DNA from: Rickettsiales bacterium
GTDB lineage: Bacteria > Pseudomonadota > Alphaproteobacteria > Rickettsiales > UBA1997
Direction of reading: 5' to 3'
Length of the DNA stretch: 43,596 bases
NCBI GenBank assembly: GCA_017620845.1
Contig: JAGAUJ010000014.1
Location: forward strand, 1-43,596
Shown: positions 28,490 through 38,143 of the stretch, one piece after another
Numbering within the stretch: the stretch's first letter is position 1
How the letters are laid out: each line of letters starts with the position of its first letter
Position numbers and translations under genes: made by a program
The notes under the pieces: model-generated
Databases searched by the model: none
What the model was told of the DNA's origin: nothing
The model's input: the letters and a program-made list of their open reading frames with translations, nothing else

Positions 28490-29263
28490 TTATTTATTTG
28501 TTTTATTTAATTCTTTATAAAATTTATAATAATATCCCCAGCCAATTAAAATACTTACAAAATAAATTAAACATATAATTGAACTAAATAACCAAACATT
28601 TATCAAGAGTCCAACCAACAATATTCCAATAAGCATTAATAATAATTGTTTTTGAGAAGATTTAAATTTAATTTTTTTCAAACAAGGTGTTGGAATTGTG
28701 CTACCAGCCAATAAAGCAACTATTGTTGTATTTATTATAACAAATAAAGGACAAGAAAATATTATTAAACAAGGAAATTCAAAACTTACACACATTGGAA
28801 ACAATACCAAAGATGCTGCCATAGGAGCAGGAACGCCCTTAAAAAAGTATTTATTTAAAGGATTTTCATGATCTTCATTTGTTAAAGCAACATTAAATCT
28901 TGCCAATCTTATAGCCATACATACTGCCAATAATAAAACCGGGAACCAAGCAACTTTTTTAATTGTATCATATTCTTGCATTTTCCAAAAATAAACCAAA
29001 AATCCAGGTGCAATACCAAAATTAAAAAAATCTGCCAACGAATCCATTTGAGCACCAAATTCACTTGAAGCATTTAATTTTCTGGCAACATTACCATCAA
29101 TACCATCGCACAAACAAGCAATAATAACACATATTGCAGCACTTTCAAAATTTCCCATTATTGCCAATCTTACAGCAAATAGTCCAAGGCATAACGCAGA
29201 CATTGTTATTGCATTTGGGATTAGTTTATAAAACTCAAAACTATTTTGTTCTTCTTTTTCCAT
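28490..29263 (-). CDS. pssA: CDP-diacylglycerol-serine O-phosphatidyltransferase
   Basis: 257 aa membrane enzyme of the CDP-alcohol transferase family: CDP-diacylglycerol + L-serine to phosphatidylserine. The signature D-x2-DG-x2-AR-x8-G-x3-D-x3-D is complete in CDGIDGNVARKLNASSEFGA followed by QMDSLAD. About seven to eight membrane segments. It lies between psd (eight bases upstream) and the ABC ATPase, so the phosphatidylethanolamine pathway is one operon. It needs CDP-diacylglycerol, although the only CdsA-like gene here looks inactive. Confidence 0.95.
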   Translation of the reverse strand: MEKEEQNSFEFYKLIPNAITMSALCLGLFAVRLAIMGNFESAAICVIIACLCDGIDGNVARKLNASSEFGAQMDSLADFFNFGIAPGFLVYFWKMQEYDTIKKVAWFPVLLLAVCMAIRLARFNVALTNEDHENPLNKYFFKGVPAPMAASLVLFPMCVSFEFPCLIIFSCPLFVIINTTIVALLAGSTIPTPCLKKIKFKSSQKQLLLMLIGILLVGLLINVWLFSSIICLIYFVSILIGWGYYYKFYKELNKTNK

Positions 29264-29271
29264 AAAAATAC

Positions 29272-29946
29272 CTATTTAATTTTTGCTATTATACTTTCAC
29301 CAGCAATCATAGTTTGACCAATTTTTACAGCAGGAACAATACCTTTTGGCAAATAAATATCAACTCTACTACCAAATTTAATTATTCCATACTTATCACC
29401 CTTTTTGATTTCTTGTCCAACATTAAGATTGCAGACAATTCTTCTTGCAATCAAACCAGCAATTTGAACTACTGGTATTTGCAAACCATTTTCAGTTTCT
29501 AATACACAAGATTGTCTTTCGTTATCTTTGCTGTATTTATCAACTGAAACATTCAAAAATTTACCTTCTCTATAATGTATTTTTGTTATTTTTCCATCAT
29601 AAGGCATTCTTTGTATGTGAACATTAAATACACTTAAAAATATACTTACTCTTGTCCATTCTTCATTTTCATCCATTTCTAATTCTTCTGGTGGGCAAAC
29701 TTGCTCAATAGCATCAATAACACCATCAGCAGGAGCAACCAATACATCTTTATCATCATTTATAACCCTTTCTGGGTCTCTAAAAAAATATACACAAAGT
29801 GATAAAACAACAAACATTATCGCTGATAAAGTGCTGGATATTAATGAACATGCACCAGCCAAAACAGCAACAAACACAATTATATTATAACCCTCTGGAT
29901 TAATTGGAACAATTATTCTATTAAAAGTACTTTTTATTGATGACAT
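29272..29946 (-). CDS. psd: Phosphatidylserine decarboxylase
   Basis: 224 aa, the short proteobacterial type. The proenzyme cuts itself at Gly192-Ser193 in IIKFGSRVDIYLP, and the Ser becomes the pyruvoyl group that decarboxylates phosphatidylserine to phosphatidylethanolamine. Other conserved parts are FFRDPER, VLVAPADGVI, SIFLSVFNVHIQR and IAGLIARRIV. Two N-terminal membrane segments (about 21-55). First gene of the psd-pssA-ABC operon. Confidence 0.95.
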   Translation of the reverse strand: MSSIKSTFNRIIVPINPEGYNIIVFVAVLAGACSLISSTLSAIMFVVLSLCVYFFRDPERVINDDKDVLVAPADGVIDAIEQVCPPEELEMDENEEWTRVSIFLSVFNVHIQRMPYDGKITKIHYREGKFLNVSVDKYSKDNERQSCVLETENGLQIPVVQIAGLIARRIVCNLNVGQEIKKGDKYGIIKFGSRVDIYLPKGIVPAVKIGQTMIAGESIIAKIK

Positions 29947-30281
29947 TATTTATAATTTTATTTAACTACTCAAATTATTGTTATATTTTTTAAAAAATCA
30001 ATAGAATAATTTAATATTATTTATTTTATTTTAATGCTTTTAAAATCAATGTTTTAATGTATTAATTAATAAATACAATTTTTAGAATATTAATAAATAT
30101 TAATAAACAATATAGTTTCAGTAATTAAGAACTATATTTTAAAACATCACAATTTAATATGTTATTTAAAACTTTTGAATACAACCAAACCAATATAATT
30201 TTAGCAAAAAATCCAACCACCAAATATAGGGATATGCAAATATAAAGTTAATCAACAAGCAAAAATGTAAAAAAACTAAAA
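29947..30281. other. Spacer between psd and lpxA, no gene seen
   Basis: About 335 bases, A/T-rich, both flanking genes on the minus strand. It must hold the promoter of the psd operon. No frame, hairpin or repeat worth noting. Confidence 0.5.
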
Positions 30282-31157
30282 CTATTTTTTTATCTTTGTT
30301 GTTATATGTCTTTTTGAATCTTCTGTCAAGAATTTAATTACATCATTTACAACCTTTGAATCGGCATATTTTTCTTTCAAATTTTCCACCAATTCAAAAA
30401 TACTTGCTCCATCAACACAGAATAATTCTTTATAAAAATGTCTCAAATCATTAATTTGTTTTTTTGTAAAATTTCTTCTTTTTAAACCAACCAAATTAAT
30501 TCCTTCAAGACTTGTTTTTCTTTCTTCTATAACAATTCCATATGGGATAACATCCTTCTCAATACCACTCATTCCGCCAATCATAGCATGTTTTCCAATT
30601 CTTACTTTTTGATGAATTGCCGACATGCCACCTATAACAACATAATTTCCAACTTTTACATGGCCACCCAATGTTGCATTATTTGCGAAAATACAATTAT
30701 TTCCAATAACACAATCATGAGCAATATGTGTATTAACCATAAATAAATTATTACTTCCTATTTTTGTAGTCATTTTATCATCTTTTGTTCCAAGATGAAT
30801 AGTGCAATGTTCTCTTATTTTATTATTATCACCTATTATTATTTTAGACTTTTCACCTCTATATTTCAAATCTTGTGGTTCTTGACCTATTACAGCAAAC
30901 GGAAAAATTTTATTACTTTTTCCAATTTTTGTATTTCCGTCAATAATCACATTTGAAACTAACTCGCAATTATCACCAATAACAACATTTTTACCTATTA
31001 TACAAAAAGGTCCAATTTTAACATTTTCGCCAATAATTGCACCATTTTCAATTATTGCAGTTGGATGAATATAACAATTTTTGCTCTTTAAAGAATTATA
31101 GTTTATTGTATTATTCGTATTTTGTTCTATTTCTTTTACCATTTTATTACTATACAT
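30282..31157 (-). CDS. lpxA: UDP-N-acetylglucosamine acyltransferase
   Basis: 291 aa. First step of lipid A synthesis: transfers a hydroxyacyl chain from acyl-ACP to UDP-GlcNAc. A left-handed beta-helix of hexapeptide repeats runs from about residue 28 (IHPTAIIENGAIIGENVKIG), with the catalytic His in VNTHIAHDCVIG, the GGHVKVG/GGMSAIHQ/GGMSGI turns, and a helical C-terminal part (NLVGLKRRNFTKKQI). It is about 28 residues longer at the N-terminus than E. coli LpxA; a start at the second Met is possible, and neither has a clear ribosome site. It is separated from lpxD/fabZ, its usual neighbours. Confidence 0.95.
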   Translation of the reverse strand: MYSNKMVKEIEQNTNNTINYNSLKSKNCYIHPTAIIENGAIIGENVKIGPFCIIGKNVVIGDNCELVSNVIIDGNTKIGKSNKIFPFAVIGQEPQDLKYRGEKSKIIIGDNNKIREHCTIHLGTKDDKMTTKIGSNNLFMVNTHIAHDCVIGNNCIFANNATLGGHVKVGNYVVIGGMSAIHQKVRIGKHAMIGGMSGIEKDVIPYGIVIEERKTSLEGINLVGLKRRNFTKKQINDLRHFYKELFCVDGASIFELVENLKEKYADSKVVNDVIKFLTEDSKRHITTKIKK

Positions 31158-31258
31158 ATTTATAATAATTGTAATTATTATTATAATGATAATTTTTTAC
31201 TTGTTGTTTATCAAATAAAATTTTATTACAAAATATTACAAAAATGTGATTTATATTT

Positions 31259-32938
31259 TTAATTCAACAACTTTTCAGCCATTTTTACAGCCTCATCAGT
31301 CACAACTTCACCACTAATCATTTTTGCTATTTCTTGTATTCTTGTTTCTTTATCAAGTGTTTCTATAATAGTATAAGTTTTATCATCTTTTGACTCTTTT
31401 AATATTTTAAGATGATTGTCGCCCTTTGAAGCAACCTGTGGCAAATGAGTTATTACAAAAACCTGCAAATTTTGACCAAGTTTCTTCAATCTTTCCCCTA
31501 TCGCATCTGCAACCAATCCACTAACACCAGTATCTATTTCATCAAATATTAATGTTGGAACCGATCTAACTTTTGACAATACAACCTTTAAAGCAAGCAT
31601 AAATCTTGACAATTCACCGCCAGAAGCAACTTTTGATAAGTCATCTAATTCAGTGCCAGCATTTGTTGCCACTAAAAACCTAATTCCATCAATTCCGCTC
31701 TTACTCCAAGCGTTTTCATTTAAATCAACAAATTCAGTTTCAAATCTTGTATTCCCCATTTTTAATGGTTCCAACTCTTCCTTAATTTCTTTTTTTAACA
31801 TTTCCGCAACTGTCTTTCTTTGTATTCTTAATTTTTCTGCCTCTACTAAATATTGTTTTTTTAATTCTTTTACATTTTTATCTAAATCACCAATTTCTAC
31901 ATTTTTACTTTTTAATTCTTCAAGTTTTTTTTCAGTCTCTATTAAGAAATCTGGTATAGCATCACTTGGAATATTAAATTTCCTTGCCAAACCTCTAATT
32001 GCAAAAAGTCTTTCTTCAACATCATTTAAAGAATATTCATTAAAATCAAGATTTTCATATATTATATCTATTTTATTTAAACCCTCATTAAGTTCTATTG
32101 CTCCTTTTTCAAGGTAGTCTATTATTTCTTCAAAAGCATTTGAATTATTTTCCAACAAGTTTTCACCTAAATTTATACCCCTACTCAAAATACTTTGTGC
32201 TGAACTAATCATTTTAGTTATTGAATTTTGCCCGTCAATAGTATTTTTTACGTTTTCTAAAACAGACAAAACTTTTTCTTTGTTCATTAACAATGTTCTT
32301 TTTTCATTTAATTCCTCCTCTTCTCCATCACTAACATTTAAATTTCTCATTTCTTCAATTATGTGCTCTAAATAATCTATTTCTCTTTCAATGTTATCTT
32401 TATTATTTAATAACTCTAAATAATTATTTTCAGTTGTCTTTAATTTTTCGTAAAGATCTGCAACAATATCTTTTTGTTTTTTTAAATTTCCATAATCATC
32501 TAAAATATCTCTATGGAAACTTGGATTTAAAAGACCTCTTTGATCATGTTGCCCATGTATTTCAACTAATTCTTCTCCTATTTGATTTAAAAAACCCTGC
32601 CCTACCGCAACATCATTAATAAAAGCTTTACTTTTTCCATCATTTGTTATAACTCTTCTTAAAATAATTTCATCTTCATAATCAATGCCCATCTCATCTA
32701 ATAATGTTTTACAATGTGTATTATTTTTTATATCAAATGTTGCAATTACACTACCATTTTTTTCTCCATTCCTCAACAATCTACTATTTGATCTAACGCC
32801 AATAGCAAGAGACAGAGCATCTAACAAAATAGATTTTCCGGAACCAGTTTCACCAGTTAATATACATAAATTATTATTGAAATCTATGTTTGCTTCATCT
32901 ATTAAAACAATATTTTTTATTACTAAATTTTTTAGCAA
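31259..32938 (-). CDS. recN: DNA repair protein RecN
   Basis: 559 aa SMC-like ATPase used in double-strand-break repair. Walker A TGETGSGKSILLDAL (about 28-42), EIHGQHDQRGLLNP, two long coiled coils around about 150-390, signature SKVASGGELSRFMLAL, Walker B PTLIFDEIDTGVSG and the D-loop/His ITHLPQVAS. Full length. It stands alone with AT spacers on both sides, its start close to the divergent GST gene. Confidence 0.95.
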   Translation of the reverse strand: MLKNLVIKNIVLIDEANIDFNNNLCILTGETGSGKSILLDALSLAIGVRSNSRLLRNGEKNGSVIATFDIKNNTHCKTLLDEMGIDYEDEIILRRVITNDGKSKAFINDVAVGQGFLNQIGEELVEIHGQHDQRGLLNPSFHRDILDDYGNLKKQKDIVADLYEKLKTTENNYLELLNNKDNIEREIDYLEHIIEEMRNLNVSDGEEEELNEKRTLLMNKEKVLSVLENVKNTIDGQNSITKMISSAQSILSRGINLGENLLENNSNAFEEIIDYLEKGAIELNEGLNKIDIIYENLDFNEYSLNDVEERLFAIRGLARKFNIPSDAIPDFLIETEKKLEELKSKNVEIGDLDKNVKELKKQYLVEAEKLRIQRKTVAEMLKKEIKEELEPLKMGNTRFETEFVDLNENAWSKSGIDGIRFLVATNAGTELDDLSKVASGGELSRFMLALKVVLSKVRSVPTLIFDEIDTGVSGLVADAIGERLKKLGQNLQVFVITHLPQVASKGDNHLKILKESKDDKTYTIIETLDKETRIQEIAKMISGEVVTDEAVKMAEKLLN

Positions 32939-33080
32939 TTTTTTTAATAATTAATAATTATGTTTGAAATAATATTTTAAAATTTGTTTAAATCAATATT
33001 TTTATTTTTTATATTTTTTTATAGATTATTTTATTTTTTTATTTTATTTTATTAATAGATATAAAAAAATTGTAATTAAA

Positions 33081-33776
33081 TTGTCAAAATATACATTATA
33101 TAGTTCGCCTTTTTGCCCTTTTTCAAGAAAGGTAATGTTTTTTTTAGATGAAAGGAGTATAGATTATGAATTAACTGATATAAAATATTGGTTAAGAAGT
33201 AAAGATTTTTTAAAACTAAATCCAGCAAGTGAAACACCAGTTTTAAAAAACTTACAAACAAAAGAAGTGATTTGCGATAGTTTTTTAATATGTAATTATA
33301 TAGATGAAATAGAATCAAAAACTGGTGAATTGGGTTATTTTAACTTTTTAGGAAATAATTTAGAAGAAAAATACGAAATACAGAGACTGCATATGTGGTT
33401 TGATAAAAAATTTTACAATGAAGTATCAAAACATTTTATAGAAGAAACTTTTTTAAATTCAGTCAAAGAAAACAGAGATATAAATATGGATAGAATTAAC
33501 ATTGCTTCAATAAATTTGGAAAAACACATAACCTATATTGAATATCTATTAAGTAAAAGAAAATGGTTAGCATCAGAACTATTTTCAATTGCAGATATAG
33601 CAGCATCAACTCAATTGTCTGTATTGGATTATACAGGTTATATTAATTGGGATAAAAATCAAAAACTAAAAGAATGGTATATGACAATAAAATCTAAACA
33701 AGGATTTAAAAAATTATTATACTATACAATACCTGGTTTTAAAGCATCAAAATATTATAGTGAACTGGATTTTTAA
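33081..33776 (+). CDS. Glutathione S-transferase family protein
   Basis: 231 aa. N-terminal thioredoxin-like domain with YTLYSSPFCPFSRKVMFFLDE; the CPFS (Cys12) resembles the redox Cys of omega/beta-type GSTs or SspA. The cis-Pro is in SETPVL and the glutathione-binding acidic/Ser in CDSFLICNYI. The C-terminal helical domain has SIADIAASTQLSVLDY (N-capping box region). The only reasonable start is TTG at 33081; no in-frame ATG lies upstream. It ends one base before the histidine kinase gene, an odd pairing; substrate unknown. Confidence 0.85.
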   Translation: MSKYTLYSSPFCPFSRKVMFFLDERSIDYELTDIKYWLRSKDFLKLNPASETPVLKNLQTKEVICDSFLICNYIDEIESKTGELGYFNFLGNNLEEKYEIQRLHMWFDKKFYNEVSKHFIEETFLNSVKENRDINMDRINIASINLEKHITYIEYLLSKRKWLASELFSIADIAASTQLSVLDYTGYINWDKNQKLKEWYMTIKSKQGFKKLLYYTIPGFKASKYYSELDF

Positions 33777-33777
33777 A

Positions 33778-35151
33778 ATGTTTAAAACCATAAATAAATA
33801 CATAAAATCAAAATTGCCAAAAACTATATTTTACAGATTCGTCTTAATAGTTTTACTGCCCTTATTTTTAATGCAAATAGCATTTTTTATTATTTTTTTT
33901 AATCGTTATTGGGATACAACATTAACACAAAATATAGATTTACTTAGTAATGAAATATTTATTTTAAATACAAAATATGATGAATTATATTCACAAAATA
34001 TTAATAAAAATATAATAATAGATAAACTAAATATTTTTACAAATAACAAAATTAATTTTATTAAAAATACAGATATAAGCAATAATACTAATTACAATGA
34101 TTATTTTATAAAAACACCATTAAAACAACTCACAAATAAATTGCAAACTCTAAATATTAATAATATAAATCTATACAAAACATCAAACGAATACTATAAT
34201 ATAGAGATAGAAAAAGAAGATGGTTTTTTAGTATTTACAATACAAAAAGACAGAATTTTTATAAAAAGAATTGACTTAATATTATTTTGGAATATCACTG
34301 CTTTTTGTATAATAAGTACTATTGCTTTACTATTTATTAAAAATCAAGTTAGATCAATAAAAAAATTAGAAAAATTTGCCAATGATTTTTCATATCTTGA
34401 AAAAGATAATAGTAATTTTAAACCAACCGGTGCAAAAGAAATAAGAGAAATGGGTGAAGCATTTATAAAATTAGTAAAAAGAATAAGACAACTTATTTTT
34501 ACAAGAACTACAATGTTAGCACAAATTTCACACGATTTAAGAACACCACTAACAAGAATGAAATTACAAGCAGAATTTATAGAAGATGAAGAAACTGCAA
34601 ATTTTTTTAAACAAGATCTTGAAGAAATGGAAAAAATGATAAATGAATATTTATTATTTGCAAAAGGCGAAATGGAAAATGATTTTAAGCAAGTAAATAT
34701 ACAAAACTTTTTTAATGAAATAATAAATGATTATAAAAGAGGTGGTTATATTATTAACATTAATTACAATTTAAAAATAAGAGGCACATATTTAAAAATA
34801 GATTCATTTAAAAGATGTATAAATAATTTAATTAATAACGCCTTAAAATATTATAAAAAAAATATTACTATTAAAGTAAAAACTACAAAAAATACAATGA
34901 TTATTAATATAGAAGATGATGGTTGTGGCATACCAGAAGAGTTTATTAATAAGGTTAAAGTTCCATTCTTTAAGATTAATAAAAATGAAAAAAGTAAAAA
35001 TGTTGGACTTGGTTTATCAATAGTTCAAAATGTTATTAATATGCATAAAGGTAAAATTATTTTTAAAGAATCAAAAGACTTTGGTGGTCTAAATGTTGAA
35101 TTAAATATACCTATTATAAAAAACAAAAGGAGTTTATATAATGTTAAATAA
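33778..35151 (+). CDS. EnvZ-like sensor histidine kinase
   Basis: 457 aa from ATG at 33778, one base after the GST stop; a GTG at 33760 is in frame but overlaps GST. Membrane helix about 17-41, a periplasmic sensor part to about 165, and a second helix (LILFWNITAFCIISTIALLF). HAMP follows, then HisKA with the phospho-acceptor His252 in AQISHDLRTPLTRMK, and HATPase with N-box INNALKYY, G1 DDGCGIPEE and G2 GLGLSIVQNVI. It is most like EnvZ, the osmolarity kinase that pairs with OmpR. No response regulator gene is adjacent. It overlaps lspA by 11 bases. Confidence 0.88.
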   Translation: MFKTINKYIKSKLPKTIFYRFVLIVLLPLFLMQIAFFIIFFNRYWDTTLTQNIDLLSNEIFILNTKYDELYSQNINKNIIIDKLNIFTNNKINFIKNTDISNNTNYNDYFIKTPLKQLTNKLQTLNINNINLYKTSNEYYNIEIEKEDGFLVFTIQKDRIFIKRIDLILFWNITAFCIISTIALLFIKNQVRSIKKLEKFANDFSYLEKDNSNFKPTGAKEIREMGEAFIKLVKRIRQLIFTRTTMLAQISHDLRTPLTRMKLQAEFIEDEETANFFKQDLEEMEKMINEYLLFAKGEMENDFKQVNIQNFFNEIINDYKRGGYIININYNLKIRGTYLKIDSFKRCINNLINNALKYYKKNITIKVKTTKNTMIINIEDDGCGIPEEFINKVKVPFFKINKNEKSKNVGLGLSIVQNVINMHKGKIIFKESKDFGGLNVELNIPIIKNKRSLYNVK

Positions 35152-35665
35152 AATATTAGATACCATTAAAAATAAAAAGTGGTTTTTTATTGGTTTGTTG
35201 GTTGCTTTATGTATTATAATAATAGATCAAATTACCAAAAATTATTCAGTAAATCTTATTGAAGAAATTATTAGAAAAACAAATGGTATTCATACACATA
35301 TTAAAAAAACATCTTTTTTTAATATAGTTCTTGTCTATAATAAAGGTATAAGTTTTGGTATGTTTCATAACATAGACTTTATGTTTAATGTAATTTTTAT
35401 AGTTATATCTTTCATTTCTGCATTAGTTTTATATTTATCTTGGAAATCAAAAGATTTTGTAGAAATATTATGTTTTTCGTTTATTTTTGGTGGTGCAATT
35501 GGAAATATCATTGATAGAATAAATTATGGAGCAGTTGTGGATTTTTTAGATTTTCATATAAAAAATGCTCACTGGCCAGCATTTAATGTTGCAGATTCTT
35601 GTATATTTATTGGAGTAATATGTTATATAATTAGAGATTTATTTGTAAAAAATGATAGTAAATAA
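35141..35665 (+). CDS. lspA: Lipoprotein signal peptidase
   Basis: 174 aa, aspartic protease of the inner membrane (signal peptidase II) that cuts prolipoproteins before the lipid-modified Cys. Four membrane helices, NKGISFGM, GGAIGNIIDR (first region), the catalytic Asp in GAVVDFLDF and the second Asp in FNVADSCIF. The start has a good AAAGGAG and overlaps the kinase gene; the end overlaps ruvX by 14 bases. Pal, encoded downstream, is an expected substrate. Confidence 0.96.
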   Translation: MLNKILDTIKNKKWFFIGLLVALCIIIIDQITKNYSVNLIEEIIRKTNGIHTHIKKTSFFNIVLVYNKGISFGMFHNIDFMFNVIFIVISFISALVLYLSWKSKDFVEILCFSFIFGGAIGNIIDRINYGAVVDFLDFHIKNAHWPAFNVADSCIFIGVICYIIRDLFVKNDSK

Positions 35666-36122
35666 TTTAGAAGAATTTAAAAAACTTTTAAAAGAAAATA
35701 GAAGAATTATTGGACTTGATGTTGGAAGAAAAACAATAGGAGTTGCTTTAAGTGACAAAGATAAAAATATAGCAACACCAAAGTTTATTATTGCAAGAAA
35801 ATCCATTATAAAAGATGTAGAAGTTTTAGTAAAATATATTACTGAAAATGATGTATGTGCTGTTGTTTCTGGTTTGCCATTAAATAGTAATGGTGAAAAA
35901 ATAGAGGTTTGTAATTATATAGTAAGATTTGTTGAAGAATTGAATAAAAAAATTAATTTACCGATTTTTTTTGAAAATGAGTTTTTGTCCTCTTTTATAG
36001 TGGAAGATTTTATGATTGATGAAATGGGAACAAAGAGTAGGAAGGTTAAAACTATTGTGGATAAGTCTGCTGCGAGTGTTATTTTACAAGATACACTTAA
36101 CAAAATACGTTTAACTAAATAA
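35652..36122 (+). CDS. ruvX: YqgF/RuvX-type RNase H-fold nuclease
   Basis: 156 aa. YqgF family, needed for 5'-end processing of 16S pre-rRNA and described as a Holliday junction resolvase-like fold. Visible: IIGLDVGRKTIGVALSDK (first catalytic Asp), VVSGLPLNSNGE, FFENEFLSS (catalytic Glu) and KSAASVILQDTLN (C-terminal Asp motif normally D-x-A-A-x-x-I-L-Q). Coupled to lspA by a 14-base overlap. Confidence 0.93.
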   Translation: MIVNNLEEFKKLLKENRRIIGLDVGRKTIGVALSDKDKNIATPKFIIARKSIIKDVEVLVKYITENDVCAVVSGLPLNSNGEKIEVCNYIVRFVEELNKKINLPIFFENEFLSSFIVEDFMIDEMGTKSRKVKTIVDKSAASVILQDTLNKIRLTK

Positions 36123-36195
36123 AATATTAAATTTTATTGATTTATTTAATTTACAGATTATGATTAAATTAATCATAATAATTTTATATATACAT

Positions 36196-36657
36196 ATGAA
36201 GTTTATAAAAATAATACTCCAATTAATATTAATGGTTTTGTGTTTTATTTTAGGAACAAAATACACAGAATTTAAAACAACTATAAATAGTGCAACACCA
36301 GAACTAGTTGATACAATAGAAGAAGAAATAAAGGAGCCATTTGGAAATATTGAAACAAAAGATACTACAATAACAAATGAAATACAAACAGAACAAGAAA
36401 ATCAAGATACTATTATACAAAATCAAGACAATACAAATATGCCAAATATTCCAGATGAAGTGAACACAGATATTAATGATATTATAAACACAACAACAAA
36501 TGAAACAATAAATGAAACGACAGAAACAATAACTAATACAACTACCACAATAAATAACACACAAAATATAAACAACAATACAACACAAGAAAAAATACCA
36601 AATATTCCACAAGAAATTACACAACAAAAAGTTGCACCAAAAAAAGTTACCAATTAA
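36196..36657 (+). CDS. Thr/Asn-rich single-pass membrane protein, unknown
   Basis: 153 aa from ATG at 36196; an upstream ATG at 36160 would add 12 hydrophobic residues. One N-terminal membrane helix (KFIKIILQLILMVLCFILG) is followed by about 120 residues of low-complexity Thr, Asn, Gln, Ile and Glu (for example NTTTTINNTQNINNNTTQ), ending IPQEITQQKVAPKKVTN. It looks like an anchored, disordered periplasmic linker. The codons are compositionally extreme, so repeat-driven evolution is likely. It sits between ruvX and mnmE on the same strand, ten bases before mnmE. No family recognised. Confidence 0.6.
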   Translation: MKFIKIILQLILMVLCFILGTKYTEFKTTINSATPELVDTIEEEIKEPFGNIETKDTTITNEIQTEQENQDTIIQNQDNTNMPNIPDEVNTDINDIINTTTNETINETTETITNTTTTINNTQNINNNTTQEKIPNIPQEITQQKVAPKKVTN

Positions 36658-36667
36658 CATAACAAAA

Positions 36668-38008
36668 ATGTCAAACAACAATGATACAATTTTTGCTCCA
36701 CTAACAATAAAAGGTAAATGTAGTGTTTATGTTATAAGAATATCTGGAAGCAAAACTATATACTGTATGGAACAATTAGGTATTAAAAAAAAACTAAAAC
36801 ACAAAGTTGCAACCTTATGTAATTTAAAAGATGAAAAAAACGATATTTTAGATAATGCATTAGTAATATATTTTGAAAATCCAAATAGTTTTACTGGCGA
36901 AGATGTTTGCGAGTTAAATTTACATTGTTCTACATATATTATTAATAAAGTATTTAAAATATTATCAAGTATAGATGGTGTAAGACTTGCTGAAAGAGGC
37001 GAATTTTCTAAAAGAGCATTTTTAAATGGTAAATTTGACTTAATACAAGCGGAATCTATTGTTGATTTAGTAAATGCAGAAACAGAATTACAACACAAAC
37101 AAGCAATAGATCAATTAAATGGTAAAAACTCAAAATTTTTTGATAATTTAAGAGATGATATATTAAATATTTCAAGCAATATAGAAGCAATTATTGACTT
37201 TCCAGAAGATGATATTGATATAAATTTAATAAATAAAATAAAAAATGATATACAAAATACTGCTAATAAAATGGAAGGTATTTTACAAGATAATAAAGTT
37301 GGCGAAAAAATAAAAGATGGTTTAAATATATCAATAATCGGTGAACCAAATGTTGGAAAGTCAAGTTTTTTGAACTTTTTAGCAAAAAAAGATGTTGCCA
37401 TAGTATCAAATATTGCAGGAACCACAAGAGATATTGTAAATGTAGCACTTGATATTGATGGTATTTTAGTTAATTTTTATGATACCGCTGGAATTAGAGA
37501 AACAAGCGATGTTATAGAACAAGAAGGTGTAAAAAGAGCAATAGTAAATGCAAAAGATGCTGATTTAAAAATATTGATTATAAGTCCAGAAAATATTAAT
37601 ATTAATGAAAATATTTTGAATTTAATCGATGATAAAACTATAATTTTATTAAATAAGATTGATACTATAAATTTAAATAAAATAAACAATATAAAAGAAA
37701 AATATAAAGATATTGTTGAAATGTCCATAAAAAATAATATAAATCTTGATTATGTTATTAGTAGAATAAAAGAATATATACAATCTATGATAAACCCATA
37801 TATTGGCACAAATATAACACAAGAGCGATATAGAAAAGAAATAGTTAATGCTCTTGATAGTTTACAAAGTATTAATTTTGATTTACCAATAGAAATAGTT
37901 GCAGAAAAGGTTAGACTTGCGAGTTTTGCAATTGGAACAATTACTGGAAGAATTAATACAGAAGAAATTTTAGGAAATATATTTGGAAAATTTTGCATAG
38001 GAAAGTAA
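36668..38008 (+). CDS. mnmE: tRNA modification GTPase MnmE
   Basis: 446 aa from ATG at 36668 (in-frame sequence upstream overlaps the previous gene and has no ATG of its own frame with a ribosome site). With MnmG it makes cmnm5U at the wobble base of certain tRNAs. N-terminal folate-binding domain (TIFAPLT; LNLHCSTYIINKVF; RGEFSKRAFLNGK), then G domain: G1 GEPNVGKSS, G2/G3 AGTTRDIV and DTAGIRET, G4 LLNKID. The C-terminal FCIGK carries the conserved Cys. Complete. Confidence 0.96.
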   Translation: MSNNNDTIFAPLTIKGKCSVYVIRISGSKTIYCMEQLGIKKKLKHKVATLCNLKDEKNDILDNALVIYFENPNSFTGEDVCELNLHCSTYIINKVFKILSSIDGVRLAERGEFSKRAFLNGKFDLIQAESIVDLVNAETELQHKQAIDQLNGKNSKFFDNLRDDILNISSNIEAIIDFPEDDIDINLINKIKNDIQNTANKMEGILQDNKVGEKIKDGLNISIIGEPNVGKSSFLNFLAKKDVAIVSNIAGTTRDIVNVALDIDGILVNFYDTAGIRETSDVIEQEGVKRAIVNAKDADLKILIISPENININENILNLIDDKTIILLNKIDTINLNKINNIKEKYKDIVEMSIKNNINLDYVISRIKEYIQSMINPYIGTNITQERYRKEIVNALDSLQSINFDLPIEIVAEKVRLASFAIGTITGRINTEEILGNIFGKFCIGK

Positions 38009-38080
38009 AATATATATTAATAGATAATAAAATATCAAATTTTTAGAAAAATAAATATTACATATACAAACAATTATTTA

Positions 38081-38108
38081 TTGATTTTTTCAAAATATAA
38101 TTTATACT
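38081..38108 (+). promoter_or_regulatory. Sigma-70-type promoter for pal
   Basis: TTGATT (38081-38086), a 16-base spacer, then TATACT (38103-38108), 36 bases before the pal ATG. The following CGCAGTG is a likely start region, marked by its rare G/C. Better than most candidates in this AT-rich DNA, but still inferred. Confidence 0.45.
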
Positions 38109-38143
38109 CGCAGTGTTATTATTTAAAAACTAAGAGGTTTAGA

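Noticed and set aside
36304..36681. Antisense Cys/Ile-rich frames over the Thr/Asn-rich gene
   Set aside because: Mirror image of low-complexity coding DNA; no start context and inconsistent with neighbours.
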